Below are positions 36,531-49,020 of a stretch of 64,000 nucleotides of DNA, piece by piece (position 1 is the first letter of the stretch; each line of letters begins with the position of its first letter). The notes under the pieces are model-generated. The model saw nothing but the letters and a program-made list of their open reading frames with translations, was not told the DNA's origin and did no database searches. This DNA comes from Salvelinus alpinus (lineage: Eukaryota > Chordata > Actinopteri > Salmoniformes > Salmonidae). The stretch spans positions 2,308,663 to 2,372,662 of the forward strand of contig NC_092089.1 of NCBI RefSeq assembly GCF_045679555.1, given 5' to 3'. Made by a program: the position numbers and the translations under genes.

Positions 36531-38393
36531 CTAGACCTGTAGGCTATGTGCTCTCTTACCGTGTCCCAGGAGTTCTAGGTCTGTAGGCTATGTGCTCTCT
36601 TACCGTGTCCCAGGAGTTCTAGGTCTGTAGGCTATGTGCTCTCTTACCGTGTCCCAGGGGTTCTAGGTCTGTAGGCTATGTGCTCTCTTACCGTGTCCCA
36701 GGAGTTCTAGGTCTGTAGGCTATGTGCTCTCTTACCGTTTCCCAGGGGTTCTAGGTCTGTAGGCTATGTGCTCTCTTACCGTTTCCCAGGGGTTCTAGGT
36801 CTGTAGGCTATGTGCTCTCTTACCGTGTCCCAGGAGTTCTAGGTCTGTAGGCTATGTGCTCTCTTACCGTGTCCCAGGAGTTCTAGGTCTGTAGGCTATG
36901 TGCTCTCTTACCGTGTCCCAGGAGTTCTAGGTCTGTAGGCTATGTGCTCTCTTACCGTGTCCCAGGAGTTCTAGGTCTGTAGGCTATGTGCTCTCTTACC
37001 GTGTCCCAGGGGTTCTAGGTCTGTAGGCTATGTGCTCTCTTACCGTGTCCCAGGAGTTCTAGGTCTGTAGGCTATGTGCTCTCTTACCGTTTCCCAGGGG
37101 TTCTAGGTCTGTAGGCTATGTGCTCTCTTACCGTTTCCCAGGGGTTCTAGGTCTGTAGGCTATGTGCTCTCTTACCGTGTCCCAGGGGTTCTAGGTCTGT
37201 AGGCTATGTGCTCTCTTACCGTTTCCCAGGGGTTCTAGGTCTGTAGGCTATGTGCTCTCTTACCGTGTCCCAGGGGTTCTAGGTCTGTAGGCTATGTGCT
37301 CTCTTACCGTGTCCCAGGGGTTCTAGGTCTGTAGGCTATGTGCTCTCTTACCGTTTCCCAGGGGTTCTAGGTCTGTAGGCTATGTGCTCTCTTACCGTGT
37401 CCCAGGGGTTCTAGGTCTGTAGGCTATGTGCTCTCTTACCGTGTCCCAGGGGTTCTAGGTCTGTAGGCTATGTGCTCTCTTACCGTTTCCCAGGGGTTCT
37501 AGGTCTGTAGGCTATGTGCTCTCTTACCGTGTCCCAGGGGTTCTAGGTCTGTAGGCTATGTGCTCTCTTACCGTGTCCCAGGGGTTCTAGGTCTGTAGGC
37601 TATGTGCTCTCTTACCGTTTCCCAGGGGTTCTAGGTCTGTAGGCTATGTGCTCTCTTACCGTGTCCCAGGGGTTCTAGGTCTGTAGGCTATGTGCTCTCT
37701 TACCGTTTCCCAGGGGTTCTAGGTCTGTAGGCTATGTGCTCTCTTACCGTGTCCCAGGGGTTCTAGGTCTGTAGGCTATGTGCTCTCTTACCGTGTCCCA
37801 GGGGTTCTAGGTCTGTAGGCTATGTGCTCTCTTACCGTGTCCCAGGGGTTCTAGGCCTGTAGGCTATGTGCTCTCTTACCGTGTCCCAGGGGTTCTAGGC
37901 CTGTAGACTATGTGCTCTCTTACCGTGTCCCAGGGGTTCTAGGCCTGTAGACTATGTGCTCTCTTACCGTGTCCCAGGGGTTCTAGGTCTGTAGGCTATG
38001 TGCTCTCTTACCGTTTCCCAGGGGTTCTAGGTCTGTAGGCTATGTGCTCTCTTACCGTGTCCCAGGGGTTCTAGGTCTGTAGGCTATGTGCTCTCTTACC
38101 GTGTCCCAGGGGTTCTAGGTCTGTAGGCTATGTGCTCTCTTACCGTTTCCCAGGGGTTCTAGGTCTGTAGGCTATGTGCTCTCTTACCGTGTCCCAGGGG
38201 TTCTAGGTCTGTAGGCTATGTGCTCTCTTACCGTGTCCCAGGGGTTCTAGGTCTGTAGGCTATGTGCTCTCTTACCGTGTCCCAGGGGTTCTAGGCCTGT
38301 AGGCTATGTGCTCTCTTACCGTGTCCCAGGGGTTCTAGGTCTGTAGGCTATGTGCTCTCTTACCATGTCCCAGGGGTTCTAGGTCTGCAGGCT
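36531..38393. repeat. 44-bp minisatellite, about 42 copies, with 132-bp higher-order pattern
   Basis: The unit is CTGTAGGCTATGTGCTCTCT followed by TACCGTGTCCCAGGGGTTCTAGGT. Three common variants differ in GTGTCCCAGGAG (A), GTGTCCCAGGGG (G) and GTTTCCCAGGGG (T). Units 16-29 and 34-39 follow T-G-G triplets (132 bp). Units 3-6 and 11-14 share the order G-A-T-T. A few units carry CCTGTAGACT. No unit has an indel. Confidence 0.97.
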
Positions 38394-39467
38394 GCGTTTG
38401 GAGTTATTTGGCCACATTAGTTATGATACAAACCTTGTCAAAACATATAGGCCTATGGGCTAGGCTACATGACGTGTGCGACTATGATTTGAAAAAGTTG
38501 CACCAAAAAAAGCATGCGCTGTTTCTTGCCTTACTGCACATACTGGGCATCATTAACAAATTATAATATTGTCACCCATTAGACTAGTTTAATCTTGTCT
38601 TTACATATACTAAATAGGGATGCTCGATATATCGTGAACATATCGGAATCGGACGATATTAGCTAAAAATGCCAACATCGGTATCAGCAGATGTCTAGTT
38701 TAACGCCAAATGTGCAAAACCGATGTCAAAGCTGGCGTGCATACCTATATAAAAAAGGTACATGACGTAATGATGCCACGTAACATTTTGCGCTATATGT
38801 GCAACACAGCATTCCTAAACTAGCCCACAATGTATGCTGTGTGCATTGAGCAGTCAACAAGTAAACATTTCACCAAGACAACTCAAAGGTGAAATCCATT
38901 AAAGCCAAGATAATGGAATTCATTGCCCTTGACAATCAACCGTTCTCTGTCGTTGGTGATGTTGGCTTTTGCCGTCTGGTCGAGCACCAGTTAACACTAC
39001 CAAGTGCGCTATTTTTCTGACGTTGCCCTACCAGAGTTACACAGTAATATCGTCACTGCTATTAGCTTGAAGACATACATACAACGGAACGCAGTTTGAG
39101 TCTTTGTGTGTCAAAAATTATATAGTAGCACTGTCAAAGCTGGACAAAAAAGTCTGCAAACAAGCAAACACCGGCCACGAACGATGTGTTTACAATACCG
39201 CATTGGTAATAAAGCATAAAGCATTTGTTCGACCGCAACTTCTGGGGTAGCTAGCTTAACTTGGTACGTAAATAGCACCAATTCAACCAGCCTGAACACA
39301 ATGACCAGTAAAAACTGCTGTCATATTCATTATTCTTAGCAATGATTTAGGAATCCCTGTAAGTATTAGCTAGGTTGACACTTGTTGTTCGCCTATTGCA
39401 ATTGAACGTTATAAGAAGCCAGCTAGTTTCATCTGGCTAGTGATGCTCGACCTGACTGGGTTGTGTT

Positions 39468-39646
39468 GTGAAGCTAGCCACAATTAGGATTAGGCACAAT
39501 AGTGGAATCTGCGGTTTGCCTTCAAAATAAAGGTATGTCATTGACAGTGATGCAAATGAATACAAATAGAATTATGCCATACTTTATTTTGAAGGCTAAC
39601 CGCAAAGTCCACTATTGTGGCTAATCCTTATTGTGGCTAGCTTCAC
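39468..39646. repeat. Hairpin with ~65-bp arms inside the hAT element
   Basis: GTGAAGCTAGCCACAATTAG at 39468 pairs with the complement ending at 39646. The arms run to about 39535 and from about 39578 with roughly 90% pairing, and the loop is about 43 bp. Confidence 0.85.
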
Positions 39647-40002
39647 ATAGATGGGTCTGACCAGCATTAATCAAATAAGAACTGTCTCATAAATTAGGGT
39701 TATTTTAGATGCCACCTAGCTATATAGTTAGCTAGGAAACTATAGCTACTGAAACAGATTATTTTGTGTTATTTGACACGTCAAATAGAGTTATTAGACG
39801 TGTGTCTTTTTTGACACGCAAAGACCCAAACGGCGTTCCATAGAAATCCTGGTTGAGAATGAAACGACTGAACAAATTAACAACGAAACAGCACAGCAAA
39901 TAAGTGAAAGAAATAGGTTTTGATTATGTTTTACTGGTAGTGGGGACATACATAAATGCCAACAAAATAACTTTTTGGTCAGTGTGGGGTGTGTGTGTGT
40001 AA

Positions 40003-40194
40003 CCTTTATTTAACTAGGAAAGTCAGTTAAGAACAAATTCTTATTTACAATGACGGCTTGGACAACGCTGGGCCAATTTTGCGCCGCCCTATGGGACTCC
40101 CAATCAGGGCCGGATGTGATACAGCCTGGATTCGAACCATGGACTGTAGAGACGCCTCTTGCACTGAGATGCAGAGCCTTAGACCGCTGCGTCC
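40003..40194 (-). mobile_element. tRNA-derived SINE
   Basis: On the - strand it shows GGTCTAAGGCTCTGCATCTC, a GGTTCGAATCCAGGCTG box B and the tail AATAAGAATTTGTTCTTAAC. It is the same family as 12516-12710. Confidence 0.85.
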
Positions 40195-40417
40195 ATGTGT
40201 GTGTGTTAACTATTTAACTATACTAGAATGCTTAAAAGGCAGCAAAAAAATGTAATATCGGTTATTGGTATCAATATTGAATATTGGTATCGGACAAAAA
40301 TGTTATATCGGTGCATCACTAATACTAAATAATATATGTGTGAAATTAGTTTTGATTATTATCATGCAGCTGTCAGAATAGGTGCAGGGGGAAAAATACA
40401 TGTAATACATACGCTAT

Positions 40418-42440
<2,023 letters not shown>

Positions 42441-42960
42441 AAATACACTTAAATAGCAAATGGAGGGCGCATTTCCCATGGTTAATATTCATGCAGCCAC
42501 GTAGGCTATACTCCTGTTGTAAAGCGAAGCAATGTGCTTAATATTAGGAAAGTTGAGAAATAAATATAGTAGGCCTGGCCTATAGAAAGCTGATGGGATC
42601 CTCTTTTTAAAAGAGGCCCAAAAAATTCCAGCAATTGAATAGCCTATAGAAATGTTGCGCAACATGAGCTCATGGGTTCTCACGAAGTGTTTGATTCGAT
42701 TTTCAATTACATTTCTATTGATGTCAGAGTGATTAGCGAGACAGTAAGGTGCTGAGTACCAGCACATTAGCAACTGACTGTTAGCAAGTTTGGTACTCTA
42801 CTAATGACCATCAGAGCGCAGTTTTGGAGAAGCCTAGTTACCGTGACTAAACGGTCACGTGGAATTTGACTGCGGTCATGACTCTTAACCACCAGTGTGG
42901 CGGTAATACCGTCACCATAACAGCCCTGCCCTAAAACTAAAGTAAACCTCTCTCTCCCTC
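42441..42960. other. 3' flank or intron of ecm1, nothing recognised
   Basis: No ECM1 second-repeat exon was seen here. It contains short repeat-like sequence (GGTCACGTGGAATTTGACTG, TAATACCGTCACCATAACAG) and no supported ORF. Confidence 0.4.
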
Positions 42961-42966
42961 CCTTAC

Positions 42967-43154
42967 TTGTGACAAGTGTTGGGGTTAAAGGTGGAGCCAG
43001 GTTCAGGTATGGGGGTGGTCGGCAGGTAGGTGGGGTTTGGGTTTTCCCTATGGAAACAGCTCAGTCTGGCCCCGCCCTCCTTCTGGCAGCAGTGCTGGTG
43101 GCGTGTCTTCACTAAGAACTCATCAGTACAGAATGTGGACAGGATCTGTTCCCA
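42967..43154 (-). CDS. ecm1: ecm1 exon with WEQILSTFC / HQHCC motif
   Basis: 188 bp, phase 0 in and phase 2 out (CACAA|GTAAGG). It encodes WEQILSTFCTDEFLVKTRHQ, HCCQKEGGARLSCFH and NPNPTYLP, matching the W-E..FC..EF..KTR..CC..R..CF pattern of ECM1. It continues with a Pro-rich segment. Downstream sequence soon runs into repeats. Confidence 0.88.
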
Positions 43155-43552
43155 CTGTAAGTGACATACACAAACATCAATTCACACATGAAAAATAGAG
43201 ATAAAAGAAGTCCTAAAATGGTGAAGGTACAGCTTTAGTGGGCCTGACTCATAAATGCCTTCCCCTCTACACAGCTACACAGCTATACAGATAGACTCCA
43301 AGGCTGATCTGTTGTGTCTGTATGGGCTTTCCTTCTACTGAGTCTCATCTTCCCTGGACATCCTCTGTCCTCATCACTACTACTGTCTCATCTTCCCTAG
43401 ACATCCTCTGTCCTCATCACTACTGCATCTGTGCACGTAGAAGGTGGTTCTGTTGGTACACTAGGAGTGAATGGACCTAAACAGAACTGAACACAACACG
43501 AAAGGACAGAATGGACCAGGACAGAATCCAATGTTGCCACAGAAACACTCAC

Positions 43553-43902
43553 CGCCTGTGTAACACAGCACAACGTCACTTCCTGGACCTGCGGTGTCCC
43601 GTTCCCATGGCAACATGCGCTGTACCAGGACTCTACCCGGTTGACTGCTTCAGCTCAACGACGAAAGTGGCCTCCACCATTCCGGGGGAGGGAGTAGGCA
43701 GGGTACCAGGGACAATGGCTGCTATGGAGACAGATGGCCTGGAGGTTCTTAGGGGAGGGCCGGCCGGGGGGGAAGAGGATACTGGGGTGGGAATCCCCAA
43801 ACGAGCGAGGCCCAGCCATTGGCCGAACTCCAGGTGTAAAGTCTTTGTCCAGGTGCAGAGTGATCTCCCTCTGGGTCATTTCAGGCTCCAGCTGAATCTC
43901 CC
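43553..43902 (-). pseudogene. ecm1: ecm1 signature exon with premature TGA
   Basis: 350 bp. The acceptor is CTTCCAG and the donor is GCG|GTGAGT. It encodes EIQLEPEMTQREITLHLDKD, then FPPGRPSPKNLQAIC, the Pro-Trp-Tyr and LPR motifs, then TGA, and continues in the same frame with AEAVNRVESWYSACC and EVTLCCVTQA. One C-to-T change in a CGA codon would explain the stop (inference). Confidence 0.85.
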
Positions 43903-43944
43903 CTGGAAGACAGATATACACACAGCACTGTGAGGGCATTGAAA

Positions 43945-44012
43945 CACACACACACAGTCACACACACACACACACACACAGTCACACACACACACACATA
44001 CACACACGTATA
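43945..44012. repeat. (CA)n-rich microsatellite in an ecm1 intron
   Basis: CACACACAC runs interrupted by AGT and TAC, between two ecm1 exons. Confidence 0.9.
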
Positions 44013-44035
44013 TATACAGTACATGTCACACTAAC

Positions 44036-44101
44036 TTTGCAGGAAATCCTCTATGTCAAAGGAGGCCTCTCTCTGTAACAGGTCAGGAAGGGATCTGTTA
44101 T
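44036..44101 (-). CDS. ecm1: ecm1 upstream exon (66 bp)
   Basis: The acceptor is TCCACAG and the donor is CAAA|GTTAGT. It reads NRSLPDLLQREASFDIEDFL after a split codon. The final single base plus GG of the next exon makes an Arg codon, so the phase supports the join. Identity comes from its position before the ECM1 signature exon rather than from its own sequence. Confidence 0.6.
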
Positions 44102-44234
44102 CTGTGGAAGGGATGAGAGAATGTAAACACACACGCCCACACATACTAGTTAATAAATAAGCCATAGCACTCTGACCATGTGATGTCAGTACTGTTGTCT
44201 ACCACCTAGATTTTTGGAAATCATGAAATCAGAA

Positions 44235-44650
44235 TACTTAAAGCTAATATGTAACTTTTTGGGTGACCCAATTCACATAGAAATGTGACTTATAGATCTG
44301 TTATTCGCATTGAAAGCAAGTCTAAGAAGCAGAAGATCTGTTCTATGTGTACTATTTCTATGATTCCCATTTCTTAAGTTACATTTTTGCTTCTGGTTTT
44401 GTATACCAGCTTCAAACAGCTGAAAATACAAATATTTTTTGGTTATTGAAAAGGAATTTCATAGCGGTTTAGATGGTACAATGATACACTATACATTGCT
44501 TGTTTTGTCACAAACTGAAATTAGGCTAACTATTTGAATTTTATCAAGCAGGAAATTGCGGAGCAACTTCTGCATATTGCACCTTTAATTAACATGGTGT
44601 GAATTCTTTAGTCTAGATTTTTGTTACATCTAGAATAATAATTATACTGT
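44235..44650. mobile_element. Salmonid MITE-like repeat
   Basis: Blocks such as GAAAGCAAGTCTAAGAAGCA, TTTTGTATACCAGCTTCAAA and GAAATTGCGGAGCAACTTCT are recalled from many salmonid loci. Partial copies occur at 45990-46290 (inverted) and 46745-46890. It lies upstream of the ecm1 exons. Confidence 0.55.
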
Positions 44651-47235
44651 TAGTAGACTTGGACAAAGTTGTTCCACACTAAACTGGTGGAATGGAATGT
44701 ATCACGTCCAACAAATAATGTTTTTCTTCATGATCTTGATAGTGCATAAAAATGGCCTCTTCTGCGCACTTCTAACAGACCATGCACAAACAGAAGGGGA
44801 GCCATAAACACATACCAGGACATAAAACAACGACAGAAAGAACTGATGACTACATGCAAAAACCTTGTAGGCTACAAACCTTCAAACGCGCACACCAGCA
44901 CTAATGCACACCAGCAGGCTAGAGCCCAAGACCAACCCATTTTGAGTACTGACACGGGAGTTATCCTTGTCCTCTTTCACTGGACTGTTTCAACTCCCTC
45001 TGTTTTGCCGTCTTTGACCCCCCATTCTCTTTCCCTGTGTTTCGCAAAGTTGTTCCAAAGCCACACCAAGTTCAGGAAACGACTCGACAAACGACAGCTG
45101 GAGTCCCTTCTTTTCAAACCGTTATGTCCTTTTGGAGTGGTATGAAACAGAGAATGAGTGTGTGAGAGCTGTGAGATAGCATAAATACATATATGGTTGT
45201 TTTCTGATTGGAGGGAAAAGAGGGAGGGTATTGTCCCACCATTAGTCAGCAGTGCTATGTATTCATGGATGGAAGCCAGTCTTCCCCCCCCAAAATTGAC
45301 CAAAAACAAAATAAATAATTGTCCTTCATTTCGCAAGAGGTTGAATGTATCACACTATGGAAAGCAACTGATCGTGCGAAACAGCGCCTCTCTGTATGTG
45401 TAATATCGAATGCAAGGGAAGCTAGCAAGCATTTGGTCTCCCTTGATAAAACACTTATAAAATAGTAGCCAATCAGTGTTGAACTAAACCTAGTGAGCTC
45501 AATTGTGAATGGTCCTGGCACACCCAAAAAAGTGTCAAGGAAGCCAGTTTGGATTTGGCTGCAGTCCAATCACATCACATCATGTCACATCCAGAGCCAA
45601 ATGTCATTGACAGAAACAACTTGAATCTTGTTGTGTTTTTGTCCTCCAGTGACTAGCTAGCTAGAATTGTCCCTTTCCTAAATTAGCCATGGATGAAAAC
45701 AGGGATTTGGACTTTACTTAATGTGGTTTTACTTAATTCTCCATACTGGCCAATGATTATGACAGCGATTCTGATCCAACCATAAAATGTATTGTGTCTC
45801 TTGCCTGAGAGGATGTAAGTTCAATATGTAGCTAGATGTAGAAGGCTAATGTTAACCAGCTGGCTCATCGTTTCCCATGAGAGCAAGTTAGGCTAGCGAG
45901 CAAGCATTTTAGCCAGGTAGCCTAGGACAACAAAAAATAAAAGTGTGTACTGTATGGCAGAGTCATAGAACGTTTCGTCCACGTGAAAGAGAGGAGGCGT
46001 TGCTAGAAATGTGACTAATAGATCTGTTATTCTCATTGGACAGTACAGTTAGATTAACAAGAATTTAAGCCTTCTGCCAATATCAGATATGTCTATGTCC
46101 TGGGAAATGTTCTTGTTACTTACAACCTCATGCTAATCGCATTAGCCTACGTTAGCTCAACTGGCCCGTGGGGGACCCACCGATCCTGAAGAAGTTTAAG
46201 AAAGAGCTTCATAGAAATAGCGCACATAGAACAGATCTTCCGCTTCTTAGACTTGCTTTCAATTTACAGTAGCTATTACAGTAAAATAATACCATGCTAT
46301 TGTTTGAGGAGAGTGCACAGTTATGAACTTCAAAAGTTATTAATAAACCAATTAGGCACATTTGGGCAGCCTTGATGCAAAATTTTTAACAGAAATGCAG
46401 TGGTTCATTGGATCAGTCTAAAACTTTGCACATCCACTGCTGGCCAAAATCTAAATTGTGCCTGGGCTGGAATAATACATTATGGCTTTTCTCTTGCATT
46501 TCAAAGATGACGGTACAAAAAAAATACAAAAAACTGTTGTTTTTTTCTTTGTATTTTCTTTTACCAGATTTAATGTGTTATATTCTCTTACTTTCATTTA
46601 ACATTTCCACAAACTTCAAATTTTTTCCTTTTAAATGGTATCAAGAATATGCATATCCTTGCTTCAATGCCTGAGACAGGCAGTTAGATTTGGGTATGTC
46701 ATTTTAGGCGAAAAAAAAAAAAAAAAAAGGAAAGATCCTAAAGAGGTTTTAAGTTACATTTTTGCTTCTGGTTTTGTATACCGGCTTCAACCAGGAAATT
46801 GCGGAGCGACTTCTGCATATTGCACCTTTAATTAACATGCTGTGAATTCTCTACTCTAGATGTTTGTTACACCTAGAATAATAGTATCCATGCTGGCTTT
46901 CGCAGGCTACCTGAGACATGAAACAGGTATGTGGGAGGGCCAATTTGTTAATGCGCAATTTGCTTAAATGGGTAATGGAAACACTTCTACCACTATATTT
47001 TTTTATTCAACACTAGGTTTTGCGGAAACGTTTTTTTTAGGTGTGACGTCATTACGTCCAGCAGTTTTTATCGACACAAGATAGTTCAATGGAAACGCAA
47101 TGGAAACTTTCTCCTAGTGGAGAAAGGTGCAAATGCAGCCCGCAATTCAAGGGCGTTCCTACAAGTGGGCATTCCTCGCATCTGCAGGAACCCTTCTTTA
47201 TACTTCTATTGGTACATTTTTAAGCTGACTGGAGG
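44651..47235. other. Between ecm1 and the LINE, no coding exon identified
   Basis: The 5' exons of ecm1 (signal peptide) would be expected here or beyond, but none can be supported by eye. An open - strand frame at 44977-45336 has no ECM1-like or signal-like feature. Partial repeats lie at 45990-46290 and 46745-46890. A poly-A run is at 46711-46728. Confidence 0.4.
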
Positions 47236-47241
47236 CAGGGG

Positions 47242-47317
47242 CACTCCAGTACAGTAGGTGGCTGTAATGTACCATAATGTTGGATCCCAACCACCGATCA
47301 ACCCCACTGAAGAAGAG
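47242..47317 (+). repeat. Short dispersed motif, copy 2
   Basis: The same ordered blocks as 759-829 (CAGTAGGTGG, TGTAATG, TTGGATCCCAACC, CCACTGAAGAAG), with about 75-80% match by eye. Confidence 0.55.
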
Positions 47318-47392
47318 GCAGGGGCGACAACGGTAGCTAGCTATAGTACACACCAGTAGACTGTCCTTCGCCCCCACCTGTCGTGCACACAT

Positions 47393-49020
47393 TTTATTTG
47401 TCACATGTGCGTAATACAACACCGTGAAATGCTTACTCACAAGCCCTTAACCAACAATGCAATTAAAGAAAAAATAAGAGTTAAGAAAATATTTACTAAA
47501 TAAACGAAAGTAAAAATAAATAAAAAGTAACACAATAAAATAACAATGACGAGGCTATATACAGGGTGGACCGGTACCAAGTCAATGTGTGAGGGTACAG
47601 GTTAGTCAAGGTAATTTATACATGTAGGTAGGGGTACAGTGACTTTGCAAAGATAATAAACAGTAGCAGCAGTGTAAAAACAAAGGGGGGTAGATGTCAA
47701 TGCAAATAGTCCGGGTGGCCATTTGATTAATTGTTCAGCAGTCTTATGGATTGGGGGTAGAAGCTGTTAAGAAGCCGTTTGAACCTAGACTTACCACTTG
47801 CCATGCGGTAGCAGAGAGAACAGTCTATGACTAGGGTGGAGTCTTTGACAATTTTTAGGGCCTTCCTCTGACAAAGCCTGGTATAGAGGTCCTGGCAGGA
47901 AGCTTGGCCCCAGTGATGTAATGGGCCGTACGCACTACCCTCTGTTGTGCCTTGTGGTCAGATGCCGAGCAGTTGCCATACCAGCCGGTGATAAAACCAG
48001 TCAGTATGCTCTCGATGGTGCATCTGTAGAACCGTTTGAGGATCTGGGGACCCATGTCAAATCTTTTCAGTCTCCTGAGGGGGAAAAGGTTTTGTCGTGC
48101 CCTCTTCACGACTGTCTTGGTATGTTTGTACCATGATAGTTTGTTGATGTGGACACCAAGGAACTTGAAACACTCGACCCGCTCCACTACAGCCCCGTCG
48201 ATGTTAATGGGGGCCTGTTCAACACGCATTTTCTTGTAGTCCACGATCAGCTCCTTTGTCTTTCTCACATCGAGGAAGAGGTTGTTGTCTCTGACCTCCT
48301 CCCTATAGGCCGTCTCATTGTTGTCGGTAATCAGGCCTACCACTGTTATGTCGTCAGCGAACCTAATTATGGTGTTGGAGTCGTGTTTGGCCACGCAGTC
48401 GTGGGTGAACAGGGAGAACAGGAGGGGACTAAGTACACACCTCTGAGGGGCCCCAGTGTTGAGGATCAGCATGGCAGGCGTGTTGTTGCCTACCCTTACC
48501 ACCTGGGGGCGGCCCGTCAGGAAGTCCAGGATCCAGTTGCAGAGGGAGGTGTTTAGTCCCAGGGTCTTTAGCTTAGTGATGAGCTTTGTGGGCACTATGG
48601 TGTTGAACGCTGAGCTGTAGTCAATGAACAGCATTCTGACATAGGTGCTCCTTTTGTCCAGGTGGGAAAGGGCAGTGTTGAGTGAGATTAAGATTGCATC
48701 ATCTGTGGATCTGTTGGGGCAGTATGCGAATTGGAGTGGGTCTATGGTTTCTGGGATAATGGTGTTGATGTGAGCCATGACCAGCCTTTCAAAGCACTTC
48801 ATGGCTACCGATGTGAGTGCTACGGGGCGGTAATCATTTAGGCAGGTTACCTTCGCTTCCTTGGGCACAGGGACTATGGTGTTCTGCTTTGAGTACACAT
48901 CCTGGTAATCCATCTGGCCCAGTGGCTTTGTGAATGTTGACCTGTTTAAAGGTCTTGCTCACATCGGCTACCGAAAGCGTTATCACACAGTCGTCCGGAA
49001 CAGCTAGACCACCAGCTAGA
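47393..49020 (-). mobile_element. Rex1/CR1-like LINE with long RT frame (copy C)
   Basis: The - strand frame 48913-47855 (352 codons) is uninterrupted and includes [38 protein letters not shown] (motif A), [10 protein letters not shown] (motif C) and CIESIL-type thumb sequence ([13 protein letters not shown]). Damage: GAPQRC in place of GAPQGC, and a short internal deletion after ETAYREEV. It is 5'-truncated (no endonuclease). The 3' UTR faces low coordinates. It is probably inactive. Confidence 0.9.

Larger units (their letters stand above)
38615..40321. mobile_element. Non-autonomous hAT element with exact 8-bp target duplication
   Basis: ATACTAAA flanks both ends (38607-38614 and 40322-40329). 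The termini TAGGGATGCTCGATATATCG and, reverse-complemented, TAGTGATGCACCGATATAAC form an imperfect inverted repeat. Internal inverted pairs exist (about 39083-39118 with 39806-39843), and ATCGG-rich sub-terminal repeats lie at both ends. No transposase is present. A SINE sits at 40003-40194. Confidence 0.85.
42967..44101 (-). pseudogene. ecm1: Extracellular matrix protein 1 (ecm1), three internal exons with an in-frame stop
   Basis: ECM1 is a secreted glycoprotein with Cys-rich domains that binds matrix proteins and modulates matrix and signalling (family knowledge). Exons at 44036-44101, 43553-43902 and 42967-43154 join in compatible phases (1 then 0). They carry the ECM1 signature FPPGRPSPKNL..IC..PWY..LPR, then AEAVNRVESWYSACC, LCC..AWEQILSTFC, EFLVKTRHQHCC and ARLSCF. 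In the middle exon TGA at 43657-43655 replaces the codon between HFRR and AEAVN, yet the frame and cysteines stay intact beyond it. No signal-peptide exon, second ECM1 repeat or C-terminal exon was found. It is either a recent pseudogene, a null allele or a sequencing error in a real gene. The homology is strong; the gene's working status is uncertain. Confidence 0.85.

Noticed and set aside
36531-38393. CRISPR-like regular array
   Set aside because: Adjacent 44-bp units without spacers in a vertebrate genome; it is a minisatellite.
43655-43657. Selenocysteine reading of the ecm1 TGA
   Set aside because: The aligned position in ECM1 is not a catalytic Cys, and no SECIS-like element could be argued. 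A nonsense mutation is simpler.
43511-43933. 140-codon open frame on the + strand
   Set aside because: It is the antisense of the ecm1 exon; splice sites and ECM1 motifs are on the - strand.
44977-45336. 119-codon - strand frame as an ecm1 5' exon
   Set aside because: No splice-phase match, no signal peptide leading into an ECM1-like sequence and no motif.
47855-48913. Host gene encoding a 352-residue protein
   Set aside because: Reverse transcriptase motifs ([14 protein letters not shown]) and sister copies at 6729 and 17366 show that it is a LINE fragment.
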